Shown: positions 40,165-53,300, numbered from the stretch's first letter. The stretch is DNA of 64,000 nucleotides from Gigantopelta aegis (GCF_016097555.1 NC_054708.1:22384443-22448442); one strand, 5' to 3'. The notes: generated by a model from the letters alone, not told the origin. Translations and numbers: made by a program.

Positions 40165-42540
40165 TCAGTCCACTAAATGTTGATTATTTGCATTGGCATT
40201 CAAGTGGAGTTGAATTTTTGAAGTACATTTCTGGCAGTCTTCCTTGACAATTCTCAAGGCATCAACAATGTGTGGACTGAACTGAACTGCCAAATCAACA
40301 TGCAATACATGGCAACGGGCTGAAAAACAACAACAAAATACCCTCGATAAAGCATGTTATACATGTATGTGATTGAGAGTGCTTCAAAAATAGGATAGTC
40401 TTCCTATGACAAAAGGAGGCCTATGAATTGGCATGCAATTCTATGATGAAAAATGCTAAAACTTATCTGTAAACTTTTAAAGCCTTATTTGCTATTGCTA
40501 GGTCACCAATGAATGGTGTAAAAATTATAAAAAATATATATACATGTACATGTATATATCACATAATTTGTCTAGTTTTAGAACATCATAGGAAAATTGT
40601 TTTAAACCTTTGAAGGTTTACTTTCCCAAAATTTAACATTACATGCGTAAACTGTTTCTCACACACAAAAAAATCAACCAAAAAAAAAAATTCCTTTCCA
40701 ATAAAGAAGATTAACTTTATTAATCAGACAACACTTTCACCAAAGGCTGCAGTATTTTGAGGGATTTCTGGTTTACAGAGGGTCCGGTTTTGAGAGGTTT
40801 CACTATACTAGTATATTCATGTGTGTTTCTGGATCAAACTCGTGACTGGTATATCCTGTACCTCACTGGTACTCTGTTTATTAATAGTTTTTGCATTCGT
40901 TATGGAGTTGTATGTTGATTCACTCATTGGTTTTTGACACAAATAAGACTGTTTAACAATACACTATTTTTTCATGGATATATTTTAATTGGGAGTACTA
41001 ATGATGGAAGGAAATGGTTTATTTAACGATGCACTCAACACATTTTATTTACGGATATATGGCGTCGGACATATAGTTAAGGACCACACAGATATTGAGG
41101 GAGGAAACCCGCTGTCGCCACTTTATGGGCTACTCTTTTCGATTAGCAGCAAGGGATCTTTTATATGCACCATCCCACCGAGAAATCAGTACTAATGAAG
41201 GTGGTGTTTAAACTGACAAAGTCAAGAACTCACTGGATATCTTAATCAGTTTTTCCTTTAACTTTTCCAACTCTTGATTCATTTCATCAATGCTGTCATC
41301 TCCATCTTGGTTGTCAAAACTGGTCATATCGACTGTTAAATCTGCATTGCGATGTTGAACACTGGAAACAACAACAGCAACAAAAATAAACTTGTATATT
41401 TATTTTATTTGGATGAAGACAAAGATATTCAGTTAAAGACATCACACTATATGCCAAGATAAATGTGATATTTTTCTACACCCAAAAATGAAAATTTCTT
41501 TCTTTATTTTTTAAATATTTGTTTTGAGGTGGGGGTGTTTGTTGTAGACAACTGACCTAAATCCAGTCTTTGACATTAGCAAAATCAAAGCTAGCTGAAG
41601 ATCACTCTCCTGAGATGGTGCTAGGGGAGCAATTACCTGAAGTTTAATATAAAATGCAATTTTATTGCAAGGCGATCAATTTGTCACTCCTAACTAAAAC
41701 TTTTTTTTCAGGTTAGTGTGTAGAATAGTGGCAGTGATCACTCACCTTTCCTAATGAAGGAAGGAATGATGCACTTAACACATATTAATTGACTGCATAG
41801 ATAGTGAGAAAGAGAAAACCCACTGCCGCCATGTACACAATGGGCTACTCTTTTCAATTAGCAACAAGGCATGTTTTATATGTGCAAAGCATTCCACAGA
41901 TGGCCTTTGTTCAACAATTGTCAAGCACAGGTTGGAATGAGAAATAGCCCAATGGGCCCACCAACAAGGATCGATCCTAGACTGACCACTCATCAGGTAA
42001 GCACTTTACCACTGGGCTACATCCTGCTCATTTCAGAGTGAAGACTGAATTCAATTTCAGACGAGTACAAAATTTAAAGGAACATTCCTGAGTTTGCTGC
42101 ATTGTAAGTTGTTTCCGACTAATAAAATATTTCTACGAATAAACTTACATATTAAATATATTTTCTTGTTTAGAATATCAGTGTTTGTATATTTAATGTG
42201 TTTCTTGTCATCTTAATATTTGTAAGAAGCCCAAAAAAATTATTTTAGGAAATAAAGTGAAATTTAACCAAATACAAATATTAGAACGATCAGAAACATA
42301 TATAATATACAGCCGCTAATATTTTATGCAGAAAAATATATTTGATATGTAATTACAGTTGTTAACACGTCTCTGTTAGTCGATAACATCTTAAACATTG
42401 TAGCAAACTCAGGAATGTCCCTTTAATGAAACACTTTGCAAATCAGTATAGGGGAGACAATCATCAACAACCAAAGAAATGTACCATTCAGCAGTTACCT
42501 GCACATACTTCATGAACTCTAGTGATACATAATGTTCCAT
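40165..42540 (-). CDS. Unrecognised 134-residue protein, four exons
   Basis: Four minus-strand exons join in one frame: 42499-42540 (MEHYVSLEFMKYVQ), 41557-41636 (VIAPLAPSQESDLQLALILL...), 41234-41361 (...DDSIDEMNQELEKLKEKLIK...) and 40165-40319 (RCHVLHVDLAVQFSPHIVDA...), ending in TGA at 40165-40167. Acceptors and donors are canonical (for example TTTCCAG and CCA/GTGAGT), and phases 0, 2, 1 agree. The total is 405 nt including the stop. The middle is acidic with a short predicted coiled coil (MNQELEKLKEKLIKIS), and the C-terminus has two Cys (CQKC). There is no signal peptide or membrane segment. I do not recognise the family; a small coiled-coil subunit of a larger complex is possible. Exons 3 and 4 look strongest. 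Exon 1 is short and least certain, and exon 2 resembles sequence at 49315-49385. It converges on PERK. Confidence 0.6.
41004..41193 (-). mobile_element. SINE, 5' truncated
   Basis: Starts GAAATGGTTTATTTAACGA and runs to CTTTTATATGCACCATCCCA. It lies between exons 3 and 4 of the minus-strand gene. Confidence 0.85.
41752..42030 (-). mobile_element. SINE, near full length
   Basis: Worn tail, body, then the complement of box B (GGATCGATCC) and box A (TTTACCACTGGGCTACATCC). It lies in the first intron of the minus-strand gene. Confidence 0.83.
42078..42422. mobile_element. TTAA-type MITE, 345 bp, second family
   Basis: TTAA on both sides (42074-42077 and 42423-42426). Ends AGGAACATTCCTGAGTTTGC and the complement of AGGGACATTCCTGAGTTTGC. 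The interior is AT-rich, without an open frame. Confidence 0.88.
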
Positions 42541-42969
42541 TATAATTTTCTTTAATTTTATTTGATCATACTTGACTTGTGCCTCACTTTATTTCCGTTT
42601 TAATAAAAATGTGTGTTTTCATGTCAACAGATAACATCATTTGCCTCTGTCACTAAATATTGTCATCATTTTTAACAATAAACAGCGAATAACAAAACTA
42701 AATTGTTATGCGACTGGAGCGTGAACGCGCCGTAAATAATTTAGTGGCTGATTGGGGCCGCTTAGCGCTATGCAAATCAAGGGCAGATAAGTATGTTTCT
42801 AATAAAGGCTGTAGACAAAGCATTTGGTAAGATGTTTACTCTAACACTAGCAGTTTCGCAATGAGATACAGAAAGCAACTTCACAAATGTATTTTTCTGC
42901 TATAGTAGGGCCTATGCTTAAACAAGGTCACCCTCCCCCGCACAGTAGACCCATTACAGGGTTTTAATC

Positions 42970-43737
42970 TGAATAAATGCATAAAATACTTAAGGGCAAA
43001 ACACCTCAATATCTACTGGATGAAATCTTGCCATATGTTATTCCTACTAATCGTTTTACACTCAGAAATCAACGTCCATTCACTCCACCAACATGCCATA
43101 CTAATTCATATAAAAACAGCTTTATTCCTAATACTTTGGAGTTATGGAATGATCTTGACAGTTTAACTCAAAATGAACCATGTCTGCGTACCTATAAAAA
43201 ATTTATAAAAAAGGGAAATCTCAATCCTTCATCTACTCTCTATCTTTATGGAAATCGTAAATGTAACATTATCCATTGTCAGTTTTGTAACTATGCCAGG
43301 GCCGTACCCTGACCAAAATCCATGGGGGGGCACTAAATTTTATAAATAATTTTTAACATACTATAAAGATTAAACATTTCTATGCTATTACTGGAGATAT
43401 ATAAAAAAGAAAGAAAAAAAAGGACAAGATTCTCGGGGGGGGGGGGGGGGGCAGCTGCCCCCCCCTGCCCCCCCGGAGGGTACGGCCCTGTATGCTAGCA
43501 ACTTAAAATATCATTTATTTTTAAGCCATCTTTCTGATAGCTGAAGCTGTGCATGTGGAGATAACTATGAAGATAATTTTCATTATTTTTATGTCTGCCC
43601 TCTGTTCATCAGACAAAGATATGATTTATTTGCATCGTTACGGAATTACCTTGATATCTTAGACATTGATCTACTACTATCCGGGTCAATAAACCTACCA
43701 AATGAAGATTTTTTTTTTTTTTTTAAAGAGTAATCTT
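42970..43737 (+). mobile_element. 3' end of a LINE (non-LTR retrotransposon)
   Basis: The frame from 42977 reads HKILKGKTPQYLLDEILPY, FIPNTLELWNDLDSL and YLYGNRKCNIIHCQFCNYA, typical of the C-terminal region after the reverse transcriptase. After the MITE at 43297-43490 it goes on with NLKYHLFLSHLSDS, a stop codon, then CACGDNYEDNFHYFYVCPLF, the Cys/His knuckle. A T run near 43711 follows the coding end. It is 5' truncated and inactive. Confidence 0.85.
43297..43490. mobile_element. hAT-like MITE in the LINE, 5-bp target duplication
   Basis: Ends CAGGGCCGTACCCTG and GAGGGTACGGCCCTG. TATGC lies on both sides (43292-43296 and 43491-43495). It holds G runs and opposed C runs. It belongs with 4979-5129. 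Confidence 0.9.
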
Positions 43738-43739
43738 CA

Positions 43740-45172
43740 GAGTAGAAGGGGCAGTGCCCCTGGTTTTCTCTCTACTTAAGTTTATTTATACATGTAGTTA
43801 ACAAGTAAATGATCATCTTGAAACCAAAATAGCTAAAGGTAACAGTTATCATCTTTCAACTGTTGTCAAAATTAAATGTCCAATGTAATTTATTAAGACA
43901 AAATTAAATATATTTTTAAATATTTGACATTTCACAACTGGACGGTCCACGGGTTGAACATAATTTGTTAAACTGTAGGCCTACCGACACGATATATAAT
44001 ATTATATAATTATACACATATTAAATTGCTAAAATATAATACTTATACGGTATAACGAATTTAAATGGTAAAACCTTCTTGAATCATTCGTCTATTCCTT
44101 CCATGAATACCAAAATTCAACTTTCACTCCTATGTCGTCTGTAAATGTTTATTTTGTCACGTGATTTGTCACATGATGTAGCGTTTCATCAATTAATTGA
44201 CTTAAAAATTATTCCATAATGTTTATTTTATTTTAAATATGTTAATAAAACACTTTTTTTTAAAATATAAAATGAAAGAGATTTACATCTCTGTTTGATA
44301 TTTGCGATATTTTCAAATAATTACCATTTTGCAGCAGTGAAACTCAATTTTTGGCAGGTGTGTTGATGCTTTCACTGTTTTAGTTTCAAAGGAAAATTAG
44401 GTCGTTAATTTAAGTTCAGATTAATTATATTATGTCATCGGTTATGTTTCGTTATTAGTATAATGTAAGTATTTGTAATACTTTGAGGTGAATTAGCACG
44501 CATGTCAACACACAAATATTAATTTGCTAAATTAGCCGATGTTATTTTTCCGGTTGAGTTGTCGACCATTGAATAGCCGTTTCTTTGACATTTACAATAA
44601 AAGTGAAACAAGTTTTAACAAGCGGGATTGTCAAAAGTTTTAAAATCACGCATTCCTTACAAACCTGTTTTGAATCAAATATGACTGCAATAAATATCCT
44701 TTACGAATGCCATCAAAATTATAGCAAAAAAAAAAAAAAAAATTGGTATAAAAATAAATAGGCCTAATAAACTTTTCTTTGCGTTTATACACTCTTCGGC
44801 AATCTGATTGTACTTAGTGTTGGTATAAAGTGCTCTTACTGGCAGTAGCTATTTGGGGAATTTCCCTATTAGCTTAGTTGGTAAAGACTGAGAGTCCGTG
44901 GTTCGAATCCCCTCAGTGGAGGTTGATTTTTTTTGTTACATGATTAGTCAAGAGGTTCTTACTTTTTTTTGTTTCAAATTTCGATGAATTGAAAACATTA
45001 AAGCCACACTTACCACCCCCAACTGATCGCACTACTTTTCTGTAACTAGCCAGATTATCCAGGCAACCATATTTTAGATATTTCAAAGAAAACACACGAC
45101 TCAGATACCACACAATAGTACACTTTTTTAATACAATAAATTAATGGAAAATGCTAAACAGAGTAGACATAC
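43740..45172. other. Intergenic stretch, no gene recognised
   Basis: AT-rich. It contains a tRNA-like fragment at about 44868-44922 (TAGCTTAGTTGGTAAAG, GGTTCGAATCC, then a T run) that lacks an anticodon arm and paired acceptor. No splice-bounded open frame with protein character was seen. Confidence 0.5.
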
Positions 45173-45847
45173 CAGAGTTCGACAAATCCACTAGCCTGAT
45201 GCTGGGGGCCAGTGCTTTTTAACACATGACTAGTGACAAGTGCAAACCCAGTAGCGGTTAGCCCAATGGGCTAGTGTTAAAAACCCCAAAAAACAAACAC
45301 TGCTAGCTCATGATATTTTTTCCTCTATTGACGTTTGTTTGATAAATGTTATCCTGACATTGGTCATCGCATAATATCAACAAATCAATAAGTATTTATT
45401 AATATTCAACTTGAAATAGCTTTCTACAAAATGAAGTAACAAGATCTCAACATTATCAGTTACAATACACATGATACAGACTTTGTTTTGTTTTATTTTT
45501 CACTTTCAAGTTTTATGGACAGGAAATAAGCTCAGTAAAATGCATGTTTTGATTGGCTATACAAGTCACGTGATAACTTCTCACCTACATATTAACAATC
45601 ATTTAAAAAATGATACACATACACATGCATGTACATCGAAAAAAATAAAATAAGGTCAGCCCTTTTTTCTAAGTACTATAGGGGTTGGGTTCCTGAAAAC
45701 ATAGTTTTTTTATCCTATTAAAAAGTCTGTTGTATTTGATAAGAAATTTGGGCTAGTCACATAGTGCTTTATTTTGGTGGGCTAGTGGAATTTACAAACC
45801 CACTAGCCCTGTGGCTAGTGACTTTTCAAAACACTTGTCATGCCCTG
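45173..45847. mobile_element. hAT-like element, 675 bp
   Basis: Ends CAGAGTTCGACAA and the complement of CAGGGCATGACAA. The flanks CATAC and TATAC differ at one base, so the 5-bp duplication is worn. Inside, CCACTAGCC/GGGCTAGTG blocks are repeated and inverted near both ends. Confidence 0.75.
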
Positions 45848-46279
45848 TATACACATTGATGAAAAAAGTCATTGCTAATGTAATGAGACTTAATTACTTG
45901 GTCAGTGGCCAAAGAAATGCAGGAACGTTCAAGCCTGAAACTTACTTGTCAGTGTTGTTCTACAGCTGTTGATGAAAATTAAATGATTCACCCAACATTG
46001 TATATGTTTGACACGTTCCCTTCATTCACATTTGTGAAATATATAAACTAAATATAAATCGGACAAGTCCTTCCAACATAACTTACTAAGCTGTCAAAAT
46101 GCACACAGCTAAAGCTTGTGGAAATGGTAAGCACTGTACAGACATTCAGTCCCACATTACATCTCTTTTATTCTGTATAGGCATTACGATACAATGTACT
46201 CTAGTAGTGAATTAAATTTGTTTTCGAATATCATACGTTCCCAAAATTTCTTTCCATCAGTATATATTATTTACCGTAA

Positions 46280-49127
46280 ATGTCAGCTAAAATTTGTCAT
46301 AAAACTAAGTATAGTTTTGTTTCCAGAATACAGCAGACACAGAAGAAAATAGAAATGGATACAAGAGAATATCTTTCTACTGGTCTAAAGTTTGCTTATG
46401 CAACAATAAACAACCTGAATGCCACCTGTAGGAAAATATCTGCTGCCAAAGCCTTCTTGTTAATGAATCGTGACAGGGTTAGACATGAGATGGACAGCTT
46501 TACCCGACGTTTGACGTCCATGCTGGCTATGATGCACAACCAACTGGAATTAGAAATAGCCGACATTGTCAAGTCTAAAACAGAGTACCTGGAAAACTGG
46601 GAGCAGCTAATGTTTCAGAACATTTGTAAGATTGGCGAAGTTTGTATGGAAACAGAAAGGGCATTAAAAATAGAGAATGAGCACCTAGTTGACCAACGTG
46701 CGCCGAGATTGATAAGGCAATTGCAGGTTCTTTGTGAGATTGAATTGGAACCGGACAGTGCTTCTTTCTTTGAGAATTCAGTGAAGATAGAATTTGTCCC
46801 AGGAATAGTGGAAGAAATTCTTCAAAACTCGACATTGGGGGATTTGTTGACATGCAGTGTAGAAAGCACTGCATCAGAGAATGGAAATATGACAATGACA
46901 AGTGAAATTTTTCATCCATCAGATCATGCCAACAAAGTGGAAATTTTAGGTACCCAACAATCCACAAGTGATAAATGTACTGCTAAAAGAAATAAATGCA
47001 ACAAGTGTCAGTACAATGTTGATGGTTGCCAGTGTCCATTACATAGTGCTGAATACGTTTGTGAGGTCAACAATAACCAGTCTGAACAAGTCAATGAAAA
47101 TGAACAACTGATCACAACTGAATCAAGGGTCTTCATGCATAATATTAACAACAGCCAAAGTTGTCAAAAAGATCAGTCAACTGCTTTTAGGCGTCTCGAA
47201 TTTCAGAAGCTTGGAAGTCCAAAACACGTTCGTCTTCATATGTCGGATACTACAAATAGCACCTCGGAGAATGATGAAAATACCTGGGAACCTAAACATT
47301 TATCCCCATGTGTTGATAAACAAGTGAACATCGCAGCATGTGATTCATCTTCTCTGCTGAACAGTGCTTCTGAAAATGGGAATAATTTACGGAAGACTAA
47401 GGACTTGGCAAATGCAAATAAACATGTGAACATGACAGATGGTGATTCTTCTTTTGTCCAAAGCAGTGCATTTGAAAACATTAATGATTCATGGCAGCTC
47501 AATAGTAATTGGGAGCTTAAAGATACAGCACATGAGACTGATAAACAAGTGAAAATAGTAGTTTGTGATTCTTGTACTACTGATCAGAATACCTGCAGTA
47601 CTGAAAAATGTAATGATTTGTGGAAGACCGAGAATTCACAAGAGTCTTGGGAGCCTAATGATACTAGACCACAGACTGATGAAAAGATGGACAAATTGGT
47701 TTGTGTTACACCATCAAGTGATTCTTGTCCTGCTCAGAATACATGTGATATTGAAAAATGTAATAATTTGTGGAAGACTGAGAATTTAGAAGATTCTTGG
47801 GAGCCTAAAGATGTCAAACCACAGACTGATGAAAAGGTGGACACATTGGTTTGTTATGCACCATCGAGTAAAGAGTTTCAAGCAGCCATCTGTGATTCAT
47901 CCATGCATAGTGATGCATCTAAAAACAGTGATTCCTGGCAGTCCAACAGTTCTAAAACTGTTACTGAGCCATCCGCTGACATTATTCAAGTCTCTCCTGA
48001 AATTTCAGTTGGGACCGGAGTTTTCAGTTCACAAGACGAAGGACAATATTTTGATGCCATACCAAAGGAGCTAAGTACATTTGTAAAAATGGATACAACA
48101 GAGGTACCTCTCAGTACTTCAGCATCAGAATGCTGGGATGACCTTCTTGATGAAGAACTTATTAAAAGAGACCAGGATGAGCTGAAACTGAAAAATGGTG
48201 AGGATTCAACAAATGGTGGACAAGAACACGCATCCTCAGATACCCATAACAAAGAAAATAAGGGAAATGTCCATTTGATGTCAAAGCGGAAAACACATGG
48301 TGCTGCTTCAGAATGTGGACAAAATGAACCTGTTGTGTCTGCTGCTTCAGCTGGACAAAATAAAACTGATGTGTCAGTTACTTCAAGTTCTGTAAAGGAA
48401 CCTAACAACCAGATTAATTCTGAATCCAAGAAATCCATCATATCTGGGTCAATGAAAAATGTGTTGAAGAAGCACATTCAGTCGAATGGTGCACCATCTA
48501 CACACCAGACTGGTGGAGTGAGAAACAATGTGACATCCAAAACCGTGTCCGGACATGGTGCTGAAACATGTCCCAACAAGACATCAGCTAATAATACTGA
48601 CACAACAGTTGAATCCAGTGACCAGGCCAGTGATCCTGGTAGATCACCTGTTAAACAAGATACACCCAAGTTAACAGATTCTGAGATGAAAAAAGATACA
48701 CCCAAGGCAACAGATTCTGAGATGAAAAACGATAAACCCAAGGCAGCAGATTCTGAGATGAAAAAAGATACACCCAAGAAAACAAATTCTAAGATGAAAC
48801 AAGATACACCCAAGGCAACAGATTCTGAGATGAAAAAAGATACACCCAAGAAAACAGATTCTAAGATAAAGCCAGATACATACAAGGCAACAGATTGTAA
48901 AATAAAAAACGATACACCCAGTGCAACAGATTCTAAGATTATGTCACCAAAGACAAAAAGGTGGCAGAAACACCAAGGTTCACTCAAGAATACAGGGAAG
49001 TCATCCAGTCCCAAGAAACCCGCAAACATGGAGGTGCCAGTGCATGTTGTAAAACCTGTGATGCCCATGCAAACCTATCAAGGAATTGATATTTCACAGA
49101 TGATTTGCCGTGGACCTACTTTTAATG
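46280..49127 (+). CDS. Exon 1: TRIM-type coiled coil, Cys cluster and repeat-rich acidic region
   Basis: Residues about 15-175 are heptad-rich (RIQQTQKKIEMDTREY, LELEIADIVKSKTEYLENW) and end with SVKIEFVPG, as after TRIM coiled coils. At 240-261 lies CNKC...CQCPLHSAEYVC, six Cys/His that might bind one zinc but do not match the B-box spacing. Residues about 320-535 hold about five diverged copies of a 45-50 residue unit (SENxNxxWEPK...DKQVxIxxCDSS). Residues 792-887 are eight 12-residue repeats. The rest is Ser/Thr/Asn/Asp/Glu-rich. The donor is AATG followed by GTTTGT. The open frame runs on into the intron to 49270, which I do not count as coding. Long minus-strand frames here are shadows. 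Confidence 0.85.
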
Positions 49128-50327
49128 GTTTGTTATTGATTGTGCAATTACCTCTTTTGTTTTGTAAAATTGCAGTCTTACTCAAATCATATCACCAGAA
49201 AAGATGGAGTGATAACTCCCGCTCCCCTCCATACATGCCTGAGAAAGTTTTAAGAGTGCTGGCAAATTGATTGCCTTATAGTAGACATTTCAGTTCATTT
49301 TGTTTGACAATTCATGCAATTGCTCGCCTAGCACCATTTCAGGAGAGTGATCTACAGCTCACCTTGATTTTGCTGATGGTGAATTAAGACTGAGATCAAG
49401 CATTAACTGCTAGCCGCTCTGACTATAGGTCTCCCTTGGTAGATCTGAGTGAAGGCAATGCACTCCTACTTCACATATTTCTTGCTCTGGCCAGTGCACC
49501 ACGACTGGTATATCAAATGCCATGGTATGTGTTATCCTGTCTGTGGGATGGTGCATATATCAAGGTTCCCTTGCTGCTAATCGAAAAGTGGCGACAGCGG
49601 GTTTCCTCTTTCAATATCTGTGTGGTCGTTAACCATATGTCCGATGCCATATAACCAGAAATAAAATGTGTTGAGTGCATTGTTAAATAAAACATTTCCT
49701 TCCTTCTTCCTTCCTACTTAACATGTAATGGAGCAGGGGCCTAATTCACAAAGGACTCTTGGGCTCTGCTAGAAAACAAAGCATCTCTTTGCAAAGTTGC
49801 GAGAGTTTAGTGAATTAGGCCCCAGGTTCATAAGCATCTTGACAGTGCAATACACTATTCTTGGAACTTTTTATGGCACATTTTTAACTGTCCCCCTGTA
49901 CATCTTATTATTGTAATATTAAAATCATATTGATTCTATTTTCGAGTCCAATTAAATAATGGGTAATAGCCAGTTTGTTGTACGTGCTGGGGCGTCAATC
50001 ATTAAATCATTAATTGTTCATTCATTAATTCATTAATTCATCCATCCTGTATTATTCATTAGTTTATTTGTTAACATACAAGAATAAAGTGACACTGAAA
50101 TTAAACAATTTCTACACTAAAAAATCCCAATATATACGTGTACTAATTATGTCTACAGGTTGTAATAAAGTAATTTAACAGTGGTGTACTGCATTATGTA
50201 TTATTTACTAGACAATCCCTATTCCAAGCATGATTTTTGTCAATCCCATCAGACAGGGATGGGACCCTGATGAAATATCCTGAATAAATCTTTGGTTCTT
50301 CTCACTCATCAGGTTCTGTCCAAATAA

Positions 50328-50367
<40 letters not shown>

Positions 50368-53300
50368 ATATTTCATGAATGTTTGTGTTAAATTAAACAT
50401 TGGTGTCTGTTTTTGCAAAGAGATCCATGCGTATCCAGTTGCCCAGATTGGTATACCGAATAAAGGATACAAGCCCATACTTCGGTTCCCCATTGGCATA
50501 ACGATCAACCACAAAGACGAAGTGATTGTCTGCGATACGGGTGCCGGGGTGGTCAGAGTATTCAAGTACAACTGCCTGCTGTTTTCATTTTACGAGAGCA
50601 AGGTAATGTTTAACTCAATCCGTACAGTGTGAAATATTGGTCTATTTTATGATAAGCCTTGACTGCACAGAGCTCTGTCCCATTCACTGGGTCTTACAAA
50701 ATTAAAGTTTGTTTTATTTAACGACGCCACTGGAGCACATTGATTTTTTATCTTATCATCGGTTATTGGACGTCAAACATATGGTAATTCTGACACTGTT
50801 TTTTAGAGGAAACCCGCTGTCGCCACATAGGCTACTCTTTTACGACAGGCAACAAGGGATCTTTTATTTGCGCTTCCCACAGGCAGGATAGCACAAACCA
50901 TGGCCTTTGTTGAACCAGTTATGGATCACTGGTTGGTGCAAGTGGTTTACACCTACCTATTGAGCCTTGCGGAGCACTTACTCAGGGTTTGGAGTCGGTA
51001 TCTGGATTAAAAATTCCATGCCTCGACTGGGATCCGAACCCAGTACCTACCAGCCTGTAGACCGATGACCTAACCACGACGCCACCGAGGCCGGTCACTG
51101 GGTCTTAAAGTCACAGACCTATATAGTTCCAACCCATAAAACATTAACACTAGGTTTGTTTCAATCTACAAGCCAGTAACACATTACGATAAAGTTACAA
51201 TAGAGTGAAACAAGTATCTATGACGACGAAACGGGGTAATACCCTTTAAAATAAACTGCCTGTGCTTCACCACTGTACAGTGAATTAAGTGATGGTCCTA
51301 TACTTGCAGTATATTAGCAGGGCTTGAAATAGTGGCCTGCGAAAAGCTAAAAGCAGTCTCATCTTTTAGACAGCAGTTGAAATAAAAATTCACCTGCTAA
51401 AATTACCAAACACTTGCAGTTCATTTTTCAAGAGTAAGAAGAATAAGTTTGTTTTGATTAACGACACCATTAGAGCATATTAATTAATCATCGGTTAGTG
51501 GATGTCAAACATTTGGTAATTCTGACTTGTAGTCATTAGAAGAAACCCGATACATTTTCCTAATGCAGAAAGGGATCTTTTATATGCACTTTCCCTCAGA
51601 CAGGATAGCACATACCACGGCCTTTGATATACCAGTCGTGGTGCACTGGCTGGAACGAAAAATAGCCCAATGGGCCCACCGACGGGGATTGACCGCGCAT
51701 CAAGCGAGTGCGTTACCACTGAGCAACGTCTCGCCCTCAAGAGAAAGATGTATGTGCGATCATGTCATCTTCTATTTAGCTGAGGCTGAACTTGTGATTC
51801 TGTTATATTTTAATTTTATAATGCTCTAAAATAAATCTTACAGGTCCTAATTTTCCCAAACACTGTTCTGTCTTTATTTTCAGCAGGCAATATTTTTTCT
51901 CAGCAGGCCATATTTCTTTTGGCCTGCTATATAAAAAAACCCCATCAGCATGCCATATTTTACTTCCCGGCTATTTTGAGCCCTGTATGATGACTAGATA
52001 AATTTCTATATTTTCGGTCACTGATTGAAAATATAGCTTTTTGTGAGGAAGCTGCTTTTACCCTACTTACGATCAGCAAACGAATGTTAATGTTTCCTTC
52101 GGTTTTGGGGCGGGAAGTAGCCCAGTGGTAAAGTGTTCGTTTGATGCGCGGTTGGTCTGGGATCGATCCCCGTTGGTTGTCCCGTTGGGCTATTTCTCGC
52201 TCCAGCCAGTGCACCACGACTGGTACATCAAAAGCTGTGTTATGTGCTATCCTATCTATGGGATGGTGCATATAAAAGATCACTTGCTGCTAATCGAAAA
52301 GAGTGTCCCATGAAGTGATGCCAGTGGGTTTCCTCTCAATATCTGTGTGGTCCGTAACCATATGTCAGACACCATATAACCATAAATAAAATGTGTTGAG
52401 TGTGTCGTTAAATAAAACATTTCCTTCTTCTGCCTTTGGTTTTGTTAAATGTTAGCTTATATTTTCTATTTATAAATACATGGATGTACATAACAGCTAT
52501 CCATTCCTTGTTTGCTAAATTTGGGCCTTAATTAAAAACTGTCAAGCTTACAATGTAATGTGCTGTATTTCTAGAACGGTGTGAAGTTCAGTCATCCTTC
52601 TGCTGTGGTGGTTAATGAACGTGATGACATGTTTGTCAAAGATGATGTGGCCATTCATGTCTTTGATAGAGATGGAAACGCGCTGAACATCATAGGAAAG
52701 AAATGTCTCAAGCGTCCGTATGGTAAGATTAGATTTATTTTGTAAATACACAAAGAAAACTAGTTTCAACTTATTGTGATGTAATATGAAATATGAGGAT
52801 TTTCTCAAGAAACTACATGTATACCTCCCATATGAAATTACCTTTCCTTCCTGAACACTTGTAAATGGAATCTTTAAAAAGCAATACAGTGATGGATTGT
52901 GCATGTAGTCTGACCCACTATCTTATAAAAATAAAGTTTGTTTCGTTTATTGGTGATTTTGATGTAATTCTTAGGGGAAAAACCCAGCTACAGTTTTCCA
53001 TTAGTAGCAAGGGATCTTTTATGTGCACCATCCCACAGACGGGATAACACATACCACAGCTTTTAATTGATATACCAGTCATGATACACTGGCTAAAACG
53101 AGTGTATAAAATAATAATATCTTTTAAAACAGGAACAAAGAGAAATGGGAGAAGGGTGTGTTGAGACAGGGTGAGTGTTTAACATGGATTGCAGTGCTCA
53201 AGCAATTTGTTTTCATGGTTGGCCTATGTTTTGCAAAAGAACTGGTGTATAGTCTGTTTATATCGAAATGGAACTGATGAACTGGCATGTACATGTAACT

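Noticed and set aside
42977-43312. 111-residue open frame as a host gene
   Set aside because: It is the C-terminal region of a LINE and runs into a MITE.
44868-44930. tRNA-like sequence with box A, box B and a T run
   Set aside because: No anticodon arm, poor T stem and no 7-bp acceptor pairing. A SINE head or pseudo-tRNA is more likely.
46099-46126. Possible first exon MHTAKACGN with a GTAAGC donor before the NHL gene
   Set aside because: Its phase does not fit the acceptor at 46319, and joining to the acceptor near 46259 runs into stops.
48478-49068. 196-residue open frame on the minus strand (and the 163-residue one at 47986-48477)
   Set aside because: Antisense shadow of the repeat-rich NHL exon. 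Its hydrophobic repeats come from reading the 36-bp repeat backwards; it has no start context or homology.
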